A stretch of DNA of 64,000 nt from Ciona savignyi (taxonomy: Eukaryota > Chordata > Ascidiacea > Phlebobranchia > Cionidae), in assembly GCA_000149265.1 (NCBI GenBank), contig CH002006.1, positions 1,071,570 through 1,135,569 of the forward strand, read 5' to 3'. Positions within the stretch are counted from its first letter, which is position 1. Every line of letters begins with the position of its first letter. The notes under the pieces were generated by a model that worked only from the letters and a program-made list of their open reading frames with translations, did no database searches and was not told where the DNA came from. Shown here one piece after another: positions 44,391 through 59,200 of this stretch. A program made the translations under genes and the position numbers.

Positions 44391-44955
44391 TAAAAAAACT
44401 GCCAAAGGTTGTTTAAATGCTGTCTTCACTTACGTAAAAATCTTATTTAATAATAGTTACAGAATGTTAGAATCGCGTTCTCTGTTATGTTTGAAATGTG
44501 CAAACGCTCTTTATAAGTGGAAAAAAACAGTTGTTTAAATGCGATTTTTATTTATGTTAAAAATCCAATTCACTGAGTCTTAAACTGTTAGAATAACTCT
44601 CTCTTTCGTGTTTTAAATGTCCATACACTATCTAAGTGAAGCAAAACTGTTGACAGTTATTTTATTTTTAAAGGCTGTCTTTACTAAAATCCATATAAAA
44701 ACTAAATCACTGGACAGTCTTAAATAACTGTTTCTTCTGTCGTTTTTGAAATGTCAAAAACTCTTATTCAAGTGTGCAAGTGGATAATCCATATAAAAAC
44801 ACTTATTCACTGGACAGTCTTGAATAACTCTGTCGTGTTTAAAATATCTTAAACTCCAAACTTTCTAAATGTATAAGTGGATAAAAAAAGGGACAGTTGA
44901 TTTATTTTTAAAGACTGTCTTCACCTATTTAAAGACACTTATTCACTGTAAAGGT
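44390..44955. repeat. ~140-bp degenerate tandem repeat downstream of SEC22B
   Basis: Four to five units share CACTGGACAGTCTTAAATAAC, TATTTTTAAAGGCTGTCTT, and AAGTGGATAA words in the same order. Confidence 0.78.
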
Positions 44956-45134
44956 ATTGGATCCGTGCATATGATTGTGTTGGATGGAGGCTTGGTGTTG
45001 CAAAAGTGCAATAATGATGTAGAATTGTAGATTGGTGTTTTACTGTCGCCATATTGGGAATATATGTTTGTTGAATAAAAGCAAGTTCTAACCAGAATTG
45101 TTGTTTTTATTAGGTGGCTTCTGTTAGGAGGAGT

Positions 45135-45362
45135 GTAGGATATTCATGTTTATCCCATCGAATAGGAAAACCAAGGGGGTAACACACGGGCAATCGTCAG
45201 ATCACCTTGCGCCCATCGCCGGGTTAATGTAGCTATTGCAGTGTGTTGTATATGATAGACACGTTCCTTCAATTTGGTAGAACCCATTAATCCGCTGGGC
45301 TCAGGCAATGTTTGTTATGTGCCTTGTCCAACGACAGAACCGACTAGCTAAAGACCAGTTTT
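45135..45362 (-). repeat. SINE family 1 copy
   Basis: Reverse copy from AGGATATTCATGTTTATCCC, truncated before the head. Confidence 0.86.
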
Positions 45363-46921
45363 GTTAATTACGGAAGGCAACAAAGGTTATTAGTCACTGA
45401 ATGACTGATTTTTTATTTGTTTTTACTGAGTTAAGTTTCGAAGCCATGAAAGTGCTTGTCACGTCATGGCTGTGGTATATGAATCGGGTGCGAGATATAT
45501 CCGGGCAAGCAATGAATTGTTAATCAAATTCCAGGGCACAGTAACAGTTGGAACCATAAATAGAGGACGGAAAGACTCATACTGGATTACAAGGAGCTAT
45601 TGCTGCTTCTTGTCCGTTTTTGAGTTCTACTTATTTGTAACGTTGTGTTCTTTTTGGATTATGTTTGGTTGTGAATATTCTATCCTTATCCAGCCGCAAG
45701 GCAAATCACTACAGCAGTGCTTCTCAAATGGTGCGCCGCGGAGCACTGGTGCGCTACAGGGTTTATCTAGGTGCGCCACACTTGCATTTCGTAATATAAG
45801 ACGAAGTGTGCGTAGATCATAAACTACTAAATGGTTAGTGTCTTGTTCGTTCTTTTCCGATGTAACGTTAGTTCTACATTAACTTTTGAAAAGCAAGAGC
45901 GCTCAAGAAACAGTCATTTCGTTATATGGAAGTTCGGTGATTAAATTAGTTTAATTTAACTTTTAATTATCCATATTTTTCCTAAATTGTTAAGTATTTA
46001 GCATATTGTTTTGACTTTTCATGCAAAGTGCGCCCGTTCGTTTCTTAAAGGGGAACTGAAGTCAATTTTAAGAATATCTTAATAAATGGAAAAAAATACG
46101 CTGATTTCAAAAATCAAATCAGTTTCTTCCAATATTTTTTGGTTAAAGAGTTATGAGCAAATATGTATTTCATTTTATGTTAGGGGATTTCCCGTATTAC
46201 GTCACTGACGTTGTTGAGATTTCGTGCCTATATGCATTGTATACAATCATGTGTCAGTTTAGAAGTGAATTAGTAACAGAAGCGCCTACAGGAGCGTTGT
46301 ATTTTCGTTTTTATTATGGAGACTTAGCATAACACTTGTCATATAGTCTTACTGAACCAATGTACATGGTGACAGCTTACTTTAAGCGCGGTCATTAAGG
46401 CCTGCACGGTCCTGGACTGGACCTAAGCTGAATGCTGAGGTATACAGATCTCGTATTTAAATGACTTTAGAATAATAAGTCTTAGCAATTTATATCATAA
46501 ATAATAAAAGTGAAAACAGAACAAGAAAACTATAACAGAATGCATTAAACTGTAACTGCCAGCAATTTATAGAAATAAACCAGCCATTAGGAAAAGGCTA
46601 GACTATGCGGTGGGAAAAGCCTATTTCTTTCATGGTTTACCTTGGCTGTTTGTATAATGTTTTGCTGTTGTGTATGTGGTGCATTTAATGTCTGCTGTTA
46701 TTGAAACTGAGCATTAGCCTACTGGTTGAGTATACCACTTATTGCAAAAACCAGTTAATCCACAGTTGAGTAGCTGATGTGTAGTCTGACAATAAGTACA
46801 CAGCAAGCACTCAGATAAGTAAGTGAAGAATATATATAATAGATCTTTACTTAACTACCCAAATAAGTTAATAAGAATATACCACATTTCTAATTTAGTT
46901 CTTTTTATTAGATATTGTAAA

Positions 46922-47290
46922 ATGCCTAAAGTTAAGCCACTGAGAAGGAAGAAAGAGTGATTGGAGTATATTGTTTCCTATTACAGCACACGAAATTCCA
47001 ATCCACCTGTGCTCTTCCATCGATTTCCTTACAACGACAAAAAACGGTTGAAGCAATGGATACAACAATGCAAGCGTTCTAAACTACCTGGAAAAAGAAC
47101 CGCAGTGTGTAGTGCACATATTTGTGACAAGGATTATCATAGTAAAATTGTATTTGACTCCAATGGAGTAGCCAAGATGATGAAAACAAACCACTTGGTG
47201 AAAAATTATGATTTTAAACATAGTGATCAACCCAGTACATCAAGTGCAACTTCAAGAACTTCTTTATCCAAGCAGATAATTGAAAAATAA
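46922..47290 (+). pseudogene. THAP-type zinc-finger domain, degraded
   Basis: From the ATG at 46922 (MPKVKPLRRKKE) a stop follows at about 46958. The open frame resumes from 46961 with STRNSNPPVLFHRFP, an RLKQWIQQC helix, KRTAVCSAH and a C-terminal MMKTNHLVKNYDF in place of the AVP-type box. THAP fingers bind zinc through C2CH. The C-x-x-H pair (CSAH) is present, but the first two Cys appear to be replaced (SYYS region). A Ser/Thr-rich tail ends at TAA. It may alternatively start from an acceptor at about 46986 (TATTACAG). DNA-binding domain of a transposase is the likely origin. Confidence 0.75.
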
Positions 47291-47511
47291 GGGCTTTTAG
47301 TAATGCAAGTCCAGTCTGGCATTATTTTGTGCACACATGCATGTACATTCATGCAGCATAAACATTCTTGCGGTGTGTCCATAAGAATACAGTTTTTGCA
47401 ACGGCACCAAGTCATGTCAATAGGTAATGTTTCTAAATAAACATTTTCTTCTAGGGGGCTTGCATCTTCAAAGATACTTTCAGACGTTTTCCTCGGTTCA
47501 AACGCACATGA
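47227..47511 (-). CDS. Cys-rich P2X7-ballast-like domain ORF
   Basis: 94 codons on minus from an acceptor-like ATTTAG, stop at 47227. An acidic lead (SESIFEDASPLEEN) is followed by MTWCRCKNCILMDTPQECLC and then C-M-N-V, DWTCIT and YFSIICLDKEVL. The W-C-x-C-x-x-C-x-x-M-x-T-x-x-E-C-x-C-C pattern and the downstream C-I-T...V-C-L-x-x-x-V-L pattern match the zinc-binding ballast-type domain known from the P2X7 C-terminus and many invertebrate mobile-element proteins. It overlaps the last 64 bp of the THAP frame in antisense. No channel segments are present, so it is not a P2X receptor. The domain is recognised; its role is unknown. Confidence 0.72.
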   Translation of the reverse strand, partial: SCAFEPRKTSESIFEDASPLEENVYLETLPIDMTWCRCKNCILMDTPQECLCCMNVHACVHKIMPDWTCITKSPYFSIICLDKEVLEVALDVLG

Positions 47512-48394
47512 CTAAATTTGTGTTGTTTTATTGTGTACAATAAAACTTCTTTCATCCATGCCAGAATGCTGAAAACTGTCATCCATTTTAGTGTTACAAC
47601 ATTAACTTAAATTTACTCTAGAAATGAAGAAAACAAAAGAAATTTGTTAAAACTTCTATGCATATGTATACCAAATCTCTCACACTCTCAGTTTGTAGCC
47701 TAGGGGTTGATCACAACATTGCTAGTCTACGTTGCAGATTATGGCTATATATTGAAAAGCAACAATCATGAAAGAAATAGGCTGTTCCCGCTGCATAGTC
47801 TGATCTTTGATTGATGGCTGGTTTATTTCTATAAATTGCTGGCAGTTACAGTTTACTGCCTCCTGTTCTAGTTTTCTTGTTCTGTCTTCACTTCTATGAT
47901 TTATGACATAAATTGCTAAGACTTATTATTCTAAAGTCATTTAAATACGAGACCTGTATACCTCAGCATTCAGCTTAGGTCCAGGATCGTGCAGGCCTGA
48001 ATGAGCGCGCTTAAGGTAAGCTGCCACGCGGGTACATTGGTTCAGTTAGGCTATATGACAAGTGTTATGCTAAGTCTTCATAAAAAAACGAAAATACAAC
48101 GCTCCTGCAGGCGCTTATGTTACTAATTCACCTCTAAACTGGCACATGATTGTATACAATGCATATAGGCACGAAATCTCAACAACGTCAATGACGTAAT
48201 ACGGGAAATCCCCTAATATAAAATGAAATGCATATCTGCTCATAACTCTTTAACAAAACAATATTGGAAGAAACTGATTTGATTTTTGAAATCAGCGTAT
48301 TTTTTTCCATTTATTAAGATATTCTTAAAATTGACTTCAGTTCCCCTTTAAATGGTTTCGGGTGCGCCACGAGGTCAAAAAGATCGAGAACCGC

Positions 48395-48749
48395 ATTAAT
48401 CCAGTAGGTAATAGTCAAGTTCGTTGCCATCCTGGTTAAAGATTCCCGATTCCCGACCAAGATTGTGAATAGATCACAAAGTCTTGGTTGGATATTCCTT
48501 AAATATTTCTGGTTTATTTTACACACCCCTATTGATTGATTTTTTTCTTATACAAGCAAAAACTGAACCTGGAATTTGAACTACAGTTACAAATGTTGGG
48601 AAATCCTACTAATTCAATTTAAAAATCAGTTTTGCATTAAATTAGAACTGATTTTCTAAAAGAGTTAGGTTTCATTTTTGGATATTTTTCAGACATTTAT
48701 AACCTATTAAAATGTTGCATTTTTTCGTTAATAACTAACTATACACAGG
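48395..48749. other. No gene seen
   Basis: AT-rich sequence between the nested transposons and a MITE. Confidence 0.4.
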
Positions 48750-48955
48750 GAAAACTAAAAGGGAAAGGGGGAAGGCGGGAAACTGCACACTAAAATAAAT
48801 ATTAGGTCATTAGAGTGAAATTTAAAATGGTTTTAGAAGGAGGGTTATTTCTGGGGTTAAGATTAGTGTTTGGGTAAGGGTTAAAATTAATTTTCATAGT
48901 TTTAGTGAGCAGTTTCCCTTCTTCCCGCTTTCCCTCCTTTTAGCGTTGCCCCCAT
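48750..48955. mobile_element. Intact GGGAAAACTAAAAGG MITE
   Basis: Ends GGGAAAACTAAAAGGGAAAG and CTTTCCCTCCTTTTAGCG-TTGCCC form the inverted repeat. The flanks CTATACACA and CCATACACT agree at 7 of 9 positions, suggesting a 9-bp target duplication. Confidence 0.82.
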
Positions 48956-49010
48956 ACACTGCTGAACAAGAGGTAAAACGGCAGCAATAAAACACAGGTT
49001 TTGTGGTGAT

Positions 49011-49016
49011 TTTATT
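49011..49016 (-). terminator. RPS5 poly(A) signal
   Basis: AATAAA on the minus strand, 19 bp past the RPS5 stop codon. Confidence 0.8.
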
Positions 49017-49034
49017 TTGCGAATCGCGCGCAAT

Positions 49035-51887
<2,853 letters not shown>

Positions 51888-51926
51888 CTGCAATTAGCAT
51901 TGTGATGTCATAAGGAGTTTGAATGT

Positions 51927-52180
51927 GTGTTATGAGGGTGCCTCTAAATACTACAGGACCGCTTGGAGCGCTTGGATCACTTAGATTGCTATGGAAAGTA
52001 ATTCTAACCCTGTCCCAAACACTAATCTTAACCCCAGAACTAACTTTAACCCCAACCCTAACATTATTATCACGGCTCTTGTAATTACGAAGTATAGTAA
52101 GCGATCCAAGCGATTTAAGCGATCCATGCGCTCCAAGCGGTCCAAACGGTCCTGTAGTATTTAGAGGTACCGTGTTATGA
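51927..52180. mobile_element. MITE with GGTGCCTCTAAATAC inverted repeats, exact 9-bp TSD
   Basis: Element 51936-52171 between two copies of GTGTTATGA. It is the same family as 41035-41261. It lies just upstream of RPS5 coding exon 1, in the presumed leader intron. Confidence 0.92.
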
Positions 52181-52189
52181 CGTATGGAG

Positions 52190-52385
52190 CGACACTAAAG
52201 AAAGGGAAAGAAGGGAAACTGCTAACCAAACTTATAGAAATTAATTTTAGTTTAGTTTTAACCCTTCCCTAAACACAGAACTAACCCTAACTCTAATCCC
52301 ATTTTTAAAAAAACTAACTCTTAATGTCATAATCTTCATTTTACTGTGCAGTTTTACTTATTCCCGTTTTTCCCAAACGTGTGCA
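52190..52385. mobile_element. GGGAAAACTAAAAGG MITE, reverse orientation
   Basis: GACACTAAAGAAAGGGAAAG at the left, TTCCCGTTTTTCCC at the right, and the core AACTCTAATCCC complement. It sits about 10 bp from the preceding MITE. Confidence 0.75.
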
Positions 52386-52758
52386 AAATATCAGGACCCT
52401 GGTATGGGGATAGCAATTTACAGATTGTTTTGGCAAAAAATTTGAGCATGATGTAGGCATGCACAAGACAAAAAAAACACCTCAATAAATGATCACAAAA
52501 AAAGGTTTATAAAAACAGGATTTTTTTAATTTCTAGTAAAATATTTGGTCGTAAATTACAACCCCAGTTTTCTTACCAATTTCAGTGTTAGTTTAGAACT
52601 GTTCACGTGAAATCGATTTTAGATAAGTTTTTAACGATTTTGCGACTTATAAACACGCACAGTAAGTTAGAATAGCGTTTATACAGCATTTTTGTTTTAA
52701 AAAGTACGAAAAATAGTTTGTTTTACAGTAAAAATATGTAAAAAACGACAAAACTTAC

Positions 52759-52787
52759 ATTTATTCTTGGCGACTTTTCGGAAAAGG
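52759..52787 (-). promoter_or_regulatory. Probable RPS5 leader exon and TOP-type start region
   Basis: On minus, a pyrimidine-rich GCGCCTTCTTCG...CCTTTTCCG stretch leads to AAGAATAAAT and a strong donor GTAAGTTT. Ribosomal-protein mRNAs usually start in such pyrimidine tracts, and RPS5 lacks a leader adjoining its ATG. The intron would be about 870 bp. The exact start base is not known. Confidence 0.45.
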
Positions 52788-53205
52788 CAAAAACGAAGAA
52801 GGCGCAGAGAAATTACACGCGATCTTCTGACCACATTCGGCGCTAGAGTGGTCATTTTTTATTGAACGGGGCTGAAACATGCTGCAGTAAAACAAATAAA
52901 AACCGGCGTAAAATTTACCAAAAAAAATTTAAGGTATACTTAAATGACATCATTAAAAGTTACGCAAGAAATATGATAGAGACAAATGCGCTTTTTAAAT
53001 TTATTTCAGCATAAAGTATTGATTTGCGAAAGAAATTTCAGTTTGACTAAAAATTCTTGATTTTTTTTTATATTTTTCCAAAACCGACCAAAAGCAATGA
53101 CTAATTATTAATAAAATTATCTTTTTGTTTAAAAACACAGATTAAAACATTTTTTTTCTGATTCTATATTTAAATATCTTTTTCTATATTTGAAAGTTGG
53201 GCTCG

Positions 53206-56200
53206 ATGGCAAAGGAGAACGGAAGTCATATAAGCGATCTGAAATCCGGGCGCTCGGCAAGAAGCGATATTTCAATTAGGCAGCTGCGTTTCAAAGTGAG
53301 AGGTATCGATTCACACAGAACTAAAAGCAAAGTCTCTGAAAACTGTCTGCAAAGGAAGTGTCTTAGATGGTTTGACTTTAACAAAAGGAGATTTTCAAGG
53401 TAGGTTTGTTCATTAATATTAAAATCATTTACTTCTAGACAGACAGGTAGCCTTTCGTTTAAACAGGCACTTTATATTGAATAGTCTATATCTTGAATTA
53501 CATTATTTTTTCGCACACGATTCGTTTGAAACGGGTTTTAGATTAAACATAAATATATATCCTATACACAAGGAAAGTAATACTACAGCGTCTATGGCCT
53601 ACCGTTACTTGGTTACTTAGAACAGAAAATATATATAACTGAAAAAGAAATATTTGAATGTAGGTTGTGCTTTTAAAATTCTGGCTAACATGCGTGAACG
53701 CCAAAGATTAAACCGTGGAGACAAAATTAAAGATAATTTAAAGGCGACAATCAAAGTAATTCGATGTGACGTCACAAATCCTTAGACTAATATAAACAGT
53801 AGCTTAGTCCGAGAGGAGTATAAACGATATATCGCATATCTTATTAAACTCGTATATATTTTAATTCTGGATTGAAATATTTCTTTGCTATCAAAATAGA
53901 CAAATTTAAGCAAGGCATTTGGGCTTTTGCTATGTCCTCGGCTAGGGCAAGATATTTTTTAATAAAGAAACCTCTTCCAAAAGTAATTTGGCTACAGTAT
54001 ATTTTTAACTACATGTGAATAATTTGAACCCTAGCCATTGGCGAATTTTATAGCGTTAGCGAGTTCACTAAATCAATTATCGGCAATTTTTAAACCATCA
54101 ATAAATTCCTTAAACCGAAACCAATGTTTGTAAGTTTTTGTTTGTTTATTTCTGTAAAGGGGTTTGTTTAATTACACTGTAACGTTGAGAAAATGTGTAT
54201 AATCTCTTTTTGCCTCCATGCTGTGTGTGTAAATGTGGCCAATTAAAATACATTCAGCATAGGATATCAATGTTTATCCCCGTGAATGAGAAAATCAAGG
54301 GGTCAGTTCAGTAACTTGCCCAAGGACACAACCGACTAGCTAGCGACCAGTTTGGAATCTGCAATCTTTCGGTTGAATTGCGTCGCACTAAACAAGCAGC
54401 ATAACCAGTCAGACTAAAACGAACCTAAAGGCGATTGTGTTAACCCCCTTAGTTTTCCCATTCGCGGGGATAATTATGAATATCCTATCCTATAATAGGC
54501 TCGTCATTAAACCCGTTTTTTATAAAGAAAGTGTAAATAATTGACCGCTTTCGACTTAATTGACCACACAATCGTTTCGATAACTGGAACTAAATTACCA
54601 TTTCCGTTTGGGGGTCAATTTTCAATAATTTTCGGTAACATAATAGTTAAACCGGCTTCATTTTGTTTTGGATGTAATTAATTAGGCATCTAGGAAGTGT
54701 CGGGTTTATCTTGGTCCAGTACATTGCTAAGTGATGTAAGAACACAGATATATTGGGTTATACGCAGTGATGGGATTCAAAGTTTTAAGAACACGTTCTA
54801 TTTTGTATCGTACTTACTAACAACAGGTTCCCTAAAGAATTACCACAAAGCCACAGCACCAGTAGCTTATTAAGTTTGTACTTTGCCAGTGTGTTAACCC
54901 CCTAGGTTTTCCCATTCACGGGGATAAACATGAATATCCTATCCTCCCACTTGTGTGATATTTCAGCGGACATGACCCTGCAAACTCTGATGCTTTTATA
55001 ATATTTCTCTGTACATCAGTATTTTATATACTGGTTGGTATGGGAATTTAAAGACACTTTAGTTCGCATAAGTCATCGTCTCATAGTGTGAGGAGTTCTT
55101 TGTATACCCGGGGGTAGGGAAAGCGTAGGCATCGTTACCTACGTATTGCATGGGTCGCTTTACCGCACACTTTTCTTCCAGACTTAGTGAAAACTTTTTT
55201 TAGGCATTTATTTTTTTTACTTTTAGTTTTTTTTTATGTGGGTTTAGCGGCCACATCTAATTTTACCGAAACTTTATAATTGATTGGTTTTTAGACGTGT
55301 TCTAACGACTGTCGTTTTGCCATTTTTCCCGTTTTCCAAATTTTTATCAAAGCTCCTGCTTCGTGTTTTCATCGTGGAAACAAAAACTAAACTAAACAGC
55401 ATTAAAAACTGACGTCTTTACAAACCCACGCAATTGCAATAGGTGTTATATTGCATTTTATTGCGTGGGCTTCGAATACCCACTCGCAATAATATGACTG
55501 ATGGTCTGGCGTGCTGTAGCATTGCGACAAAAAGGATGATAGTTTAGTCCTTTTAATTGTATAGACTTGATTGTGTGGTTATTTCACGTTCTAAAATAGA
55601 ATCGGAAATTCATTTTTTATCCATGTAAATGTGAAAACTGCACGGGCAATCGTCAAATTGGCTCTCGACCTAAGGAAGCGTTTTCGTTTACGTAACCGTC
55701 AGATTACTTCGTTACAAATGTCGGATTACCATATTTATTTCAGTGTGTTATATATTTGCGAGACGTTCATTTAGTGGAACCTATTAATCTACAGGTTTCA
55801 AGCCATGTTCGCCCATTAGTTAGCGATCAGTTTCGAAACCCCAACCTTTCGACTGAAAGGCGACGCACTCGCGCTCAACGTCTGGTTATTGCAATGGGTT
55901 AAATACGAGACAATATTCTACCGTTTTTCTACCAGCCTTAGCAGATTACACTATACGTAGAAGAGAACTGTCTAGACTGACTCTGTTTAATAAGAAATAT
56001 AGCGGCAAACGTACCATGAACCTTATTTAATGTTTGGGACGATTGTTTGATGTTAGAGCAATGAAATAAAGACGTAAATGGTAAGGAACCAAAATCATTT
56101 ACCGATTTCAGCGTTTTAATTTGGTATTGCTAGTGTGGTAATATTCAATTTAAAGGTTTCTAGGATAGGTTGTGTGCCTTAACGCTTGCTTCCTATCTTA

Positions 56201-59200
56201 AGTGACATTTTTAGCCATCTTTGCGTTGAGCAGTTAAATTAATGCGCTGGTGGTTTTCGGTCCCCCACTAACCCACCAAGCTATCTAGTAAAGCAAGAGT
56301 CATGAGTTTAATTCTCATCCAAGGTCAGATTGGTTAGCTTTACTTTGAAGGACTTTTCATAATATGCAATATCCCCTAAGTGCATTGGACACAACCAACT
56401 AGCTAGCGCTCAGTTTCGATATAACAACCCTTCGGATGAAATTCTCCTTTTTCTGGAATGCAGGTTCTGCCTATCCGCCGCCGAAGATACCATTCGCTTG
56501 CTATATATATTTTTTTTACAGAGCCAAGTTTCGAACCCACGATGGGCTCTTTACTCGAACCGTTTTTGTATAGGAGTAGGTATATGTATCGGTCGCGTTA
56601 ACCATTCGGCCACACCACCGTTCACAAACTCACCAATTTGAGACTGAGCGGGGTTGAAGTTATTTAGCGCCTCTCGCTATATTAAGTCACGTTTTGCTGT
56701 AACTCGAATATCCCTCCCCTCCAAATCAGAAACGAACCGCTGGGAAATGAATAATTAATGCCGAATGGCGCTTCAATAACCTCGGTCTCGCATTGATTAC
56801 ATTCAATTATTCATTCGCCCTGCTTAACCTGCACTTACATCACAAAATGTGTAATGTTACTTGGACTGAATATTCGAGAGAGTTGTTTTACCGGGCTTAG
56901 TTTCGAACCCATGAGATGCTCGTTTATAAGACCATTATCGAGAGATCGTCTAATTATACCGAAACTTGATAATTTATTGCTTTTCAGACGTGTTCTAACG
57001 ACTGTCGTTTTGCCATGTTCTAACGACTATCGTTTTGCCATGTTCTAACGACTGTCGTTTTTTTTCCGTTTTCCAAATTTTTATCAAAGGTCCTGCTTCG
57101 TTTTATCATCGTGGAAACAAAAAAATAAACTAAACTAAACTAGATCACTTTGTCTATACTCGGGGTATTAAACGCCAGATTATTAGGTTAAAATACTGCA
57201 TACGGCCGTTTGGTTGAGTGGTTAACGATACCGATACATATACCGATTCTGTACAAGAACGGTCTTGACGAGTCTATTACGGATTCTAACCTTGGCTCGA
57301 TTAAAAATAGGTTGCAGCCCATGCATTTTGATTGGTATTGACTTACATACCACCTTGGAAGATAACAATAAGACTTTATAACGATCCTTTGAACCCGTAA
57401 TACCCTTGTCACCAAGTTTATTTTAAATATAATGTATACAGTTCGCTCGTGATAAACATTCGCGGTTTAAAGTCCGGCTTTATTTTACTTTGGCCAAGTT
57501 TTAAAATACATGGCGTGCACGACAAGTCTGACGACTCCATTCGCAAAGAGTTACAGTATGGAACTATTTTGGTCAGGAACGTCTCTTTGGGAAAACTACA
57601 AGGAGGAAAGCGCGAAGGAAGGAAGGAGGGAAACTGCACACTAAAATAAAGATTATGACATTAGAGTTAGTTTTAAACATGGTGTTGGAGTTAGAGTTAG
57701 TTCTGGGGATGAGATTAGTGTTCAGGGAAGGGTTTAAATTAGTTTCCGTAATTTTAGGAAGGAGTTTCCCTCTTTCCCTTCTTTTAGTGTTGCCCCGTCT
57801 CGTGACTGAATGCATAATGCGACTGATTTATATACCACTCCCTGTATAAAAATGGGTATTAGTGAAACACCTCTAATGGGTTCGAAATTTAGCGTAGTAA
57901 CAAAAAAATGCTGAGGCAACAGCAGGGTCTTCCCCGATATTTACTCACAGTTGCATATACAATGCTTCGCACAAGTGTTGTTTTTGTATTGAGCTACTCA
58001 GTTTTGTTAGACTAAAGCCAAGCTTAGTTAAACAGGCTTATTTGTTAAGTGACCTTTGTTCTTTGTTAAATGACTTTGGATCTTTGTTTTAAAAGGTTGT
58101 AAATGTACATGTTGGATCAATTTAAAAGTTTTTAAACATAATTTTTCAATGTTTTAAGGTTAAAATTCCAGTTTTACGTTTTTAATAAACTTTATATACG
58201 TGGTTTTATGTAAAGATTGTTCAATAGGGTCACTTTGCAAATAAGAGAAATATAATGCGACTTATACAACCATTATTATCGTATGCTTAAAATAATATCT
58301 TTTCATTTACACATGTTTCAAAAATCGACTCGATTGATATGTGATGCCATCAGCACATGTTTACTACGTATGTGGGTTAATACAACACGGGAGACTTAGT
58401 CATATACTGAGAGGGGTTATGTTAATACCGTATTTGTATGTATGAAATAAAGTCTCGGATAATCGACTGAAAAATAGGAAACCTATCTAGTTTAGTTTTA
58501 GGTTATTCATTTTTTGCCACAGTGTTAAATAATGGCAAATGAGGAAAATCATTGCACAGGAACAGTAAAAGACAGAATAACGAACAGTAGTCATATCGTT
58601 AAAAAAAGTATAGCAATAAATATAGCAGACGCGGCCGCGAAACCTATAGGCGAAAAGCAATACTGCGGTAACAAAAATTAATTAAGACCATATAATACCC
58701 CAAAGAAGAGCGTATGACAAAAATTAATTAAGACAATAAAAAGTATTAAAAATGCACTTTTAGCTTGTTGGACGTAATCCACATTTTGCTTACAGTATGA
58801 TTCGCCGGAAAGAGTTTAATCGAAGCTTAAGTAATCCGCATTATAAGCGCTGAAACAGATAATCGAGTTTGTGCAGGGCTCTCTACGCCGAAGCGCAATT
58901 AGGTCGGCCCAAATGAACTCAGTAGGGAATACATTCGGTCTAACTCTTAGCAGGGCGTCTAATTTTAAAACCCAGCCAGCAATACGTAAGCTACCATGCT
59001 TTTAAAGTATAAGTAAACTCAATTACAAGTAGCCGAAACTTTGTTTGAAGGGTAAACAGAGAATAAAATAGTTTGATTTTAACGGCGAAATTAATGCTTC
59101 AAAGTCTGTATTCTGTAGTCTTAACCTTTAGACATTGTCACTACTTGTCTTTGGACGTGTATTTGCTTTTGAGCTGCCCATGTAACTTAAGGAATAGCAG

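Larger units (their letters stand above)
46045..48351. mobile_element. TTAA-flanked transposon with ~585-bp inverted repeats (Kolobok-like)
   Basis: The element is 46049-48347, 2.3 kb, between TTAA copies at 46045-46048 and 48348-48351. The ends AGGGGAACTGAAGTC and GACTTCAGTTCCCCT are the tips of long inverted repeats at 46049-46634 and 47767-48347 with scattered mismatches. The 1.13-kb centre carries a THAP-like frame on plus and a Cys-rich frame on minus. TTAA targets and THAP-bearing transposases are known for Kolobok. No DDE catalytic core is present, so this copy is non-autonomous, and the class call is an inference. Confidence 0.88.
45715..48394. mobile_element. hAT-like MITE split by the TTAA element
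   Basis: The left part 45715-46044 starts CAGTGCTTCTCAAATGGTGC. The right part 48352-48394 ends GTGCGCCACGAGG and GATCGAGAACCGC. The inner GGTGCGCC words are shared by both ends. The target duplication is no longer readable. Confidence 0.78.

Noticed and set aside
45466-45822. 118-aa plus-strand ORF after SEC22B
   Set aside because: Its second half is hAT terminal sequence and the first half has no recognisable domain.
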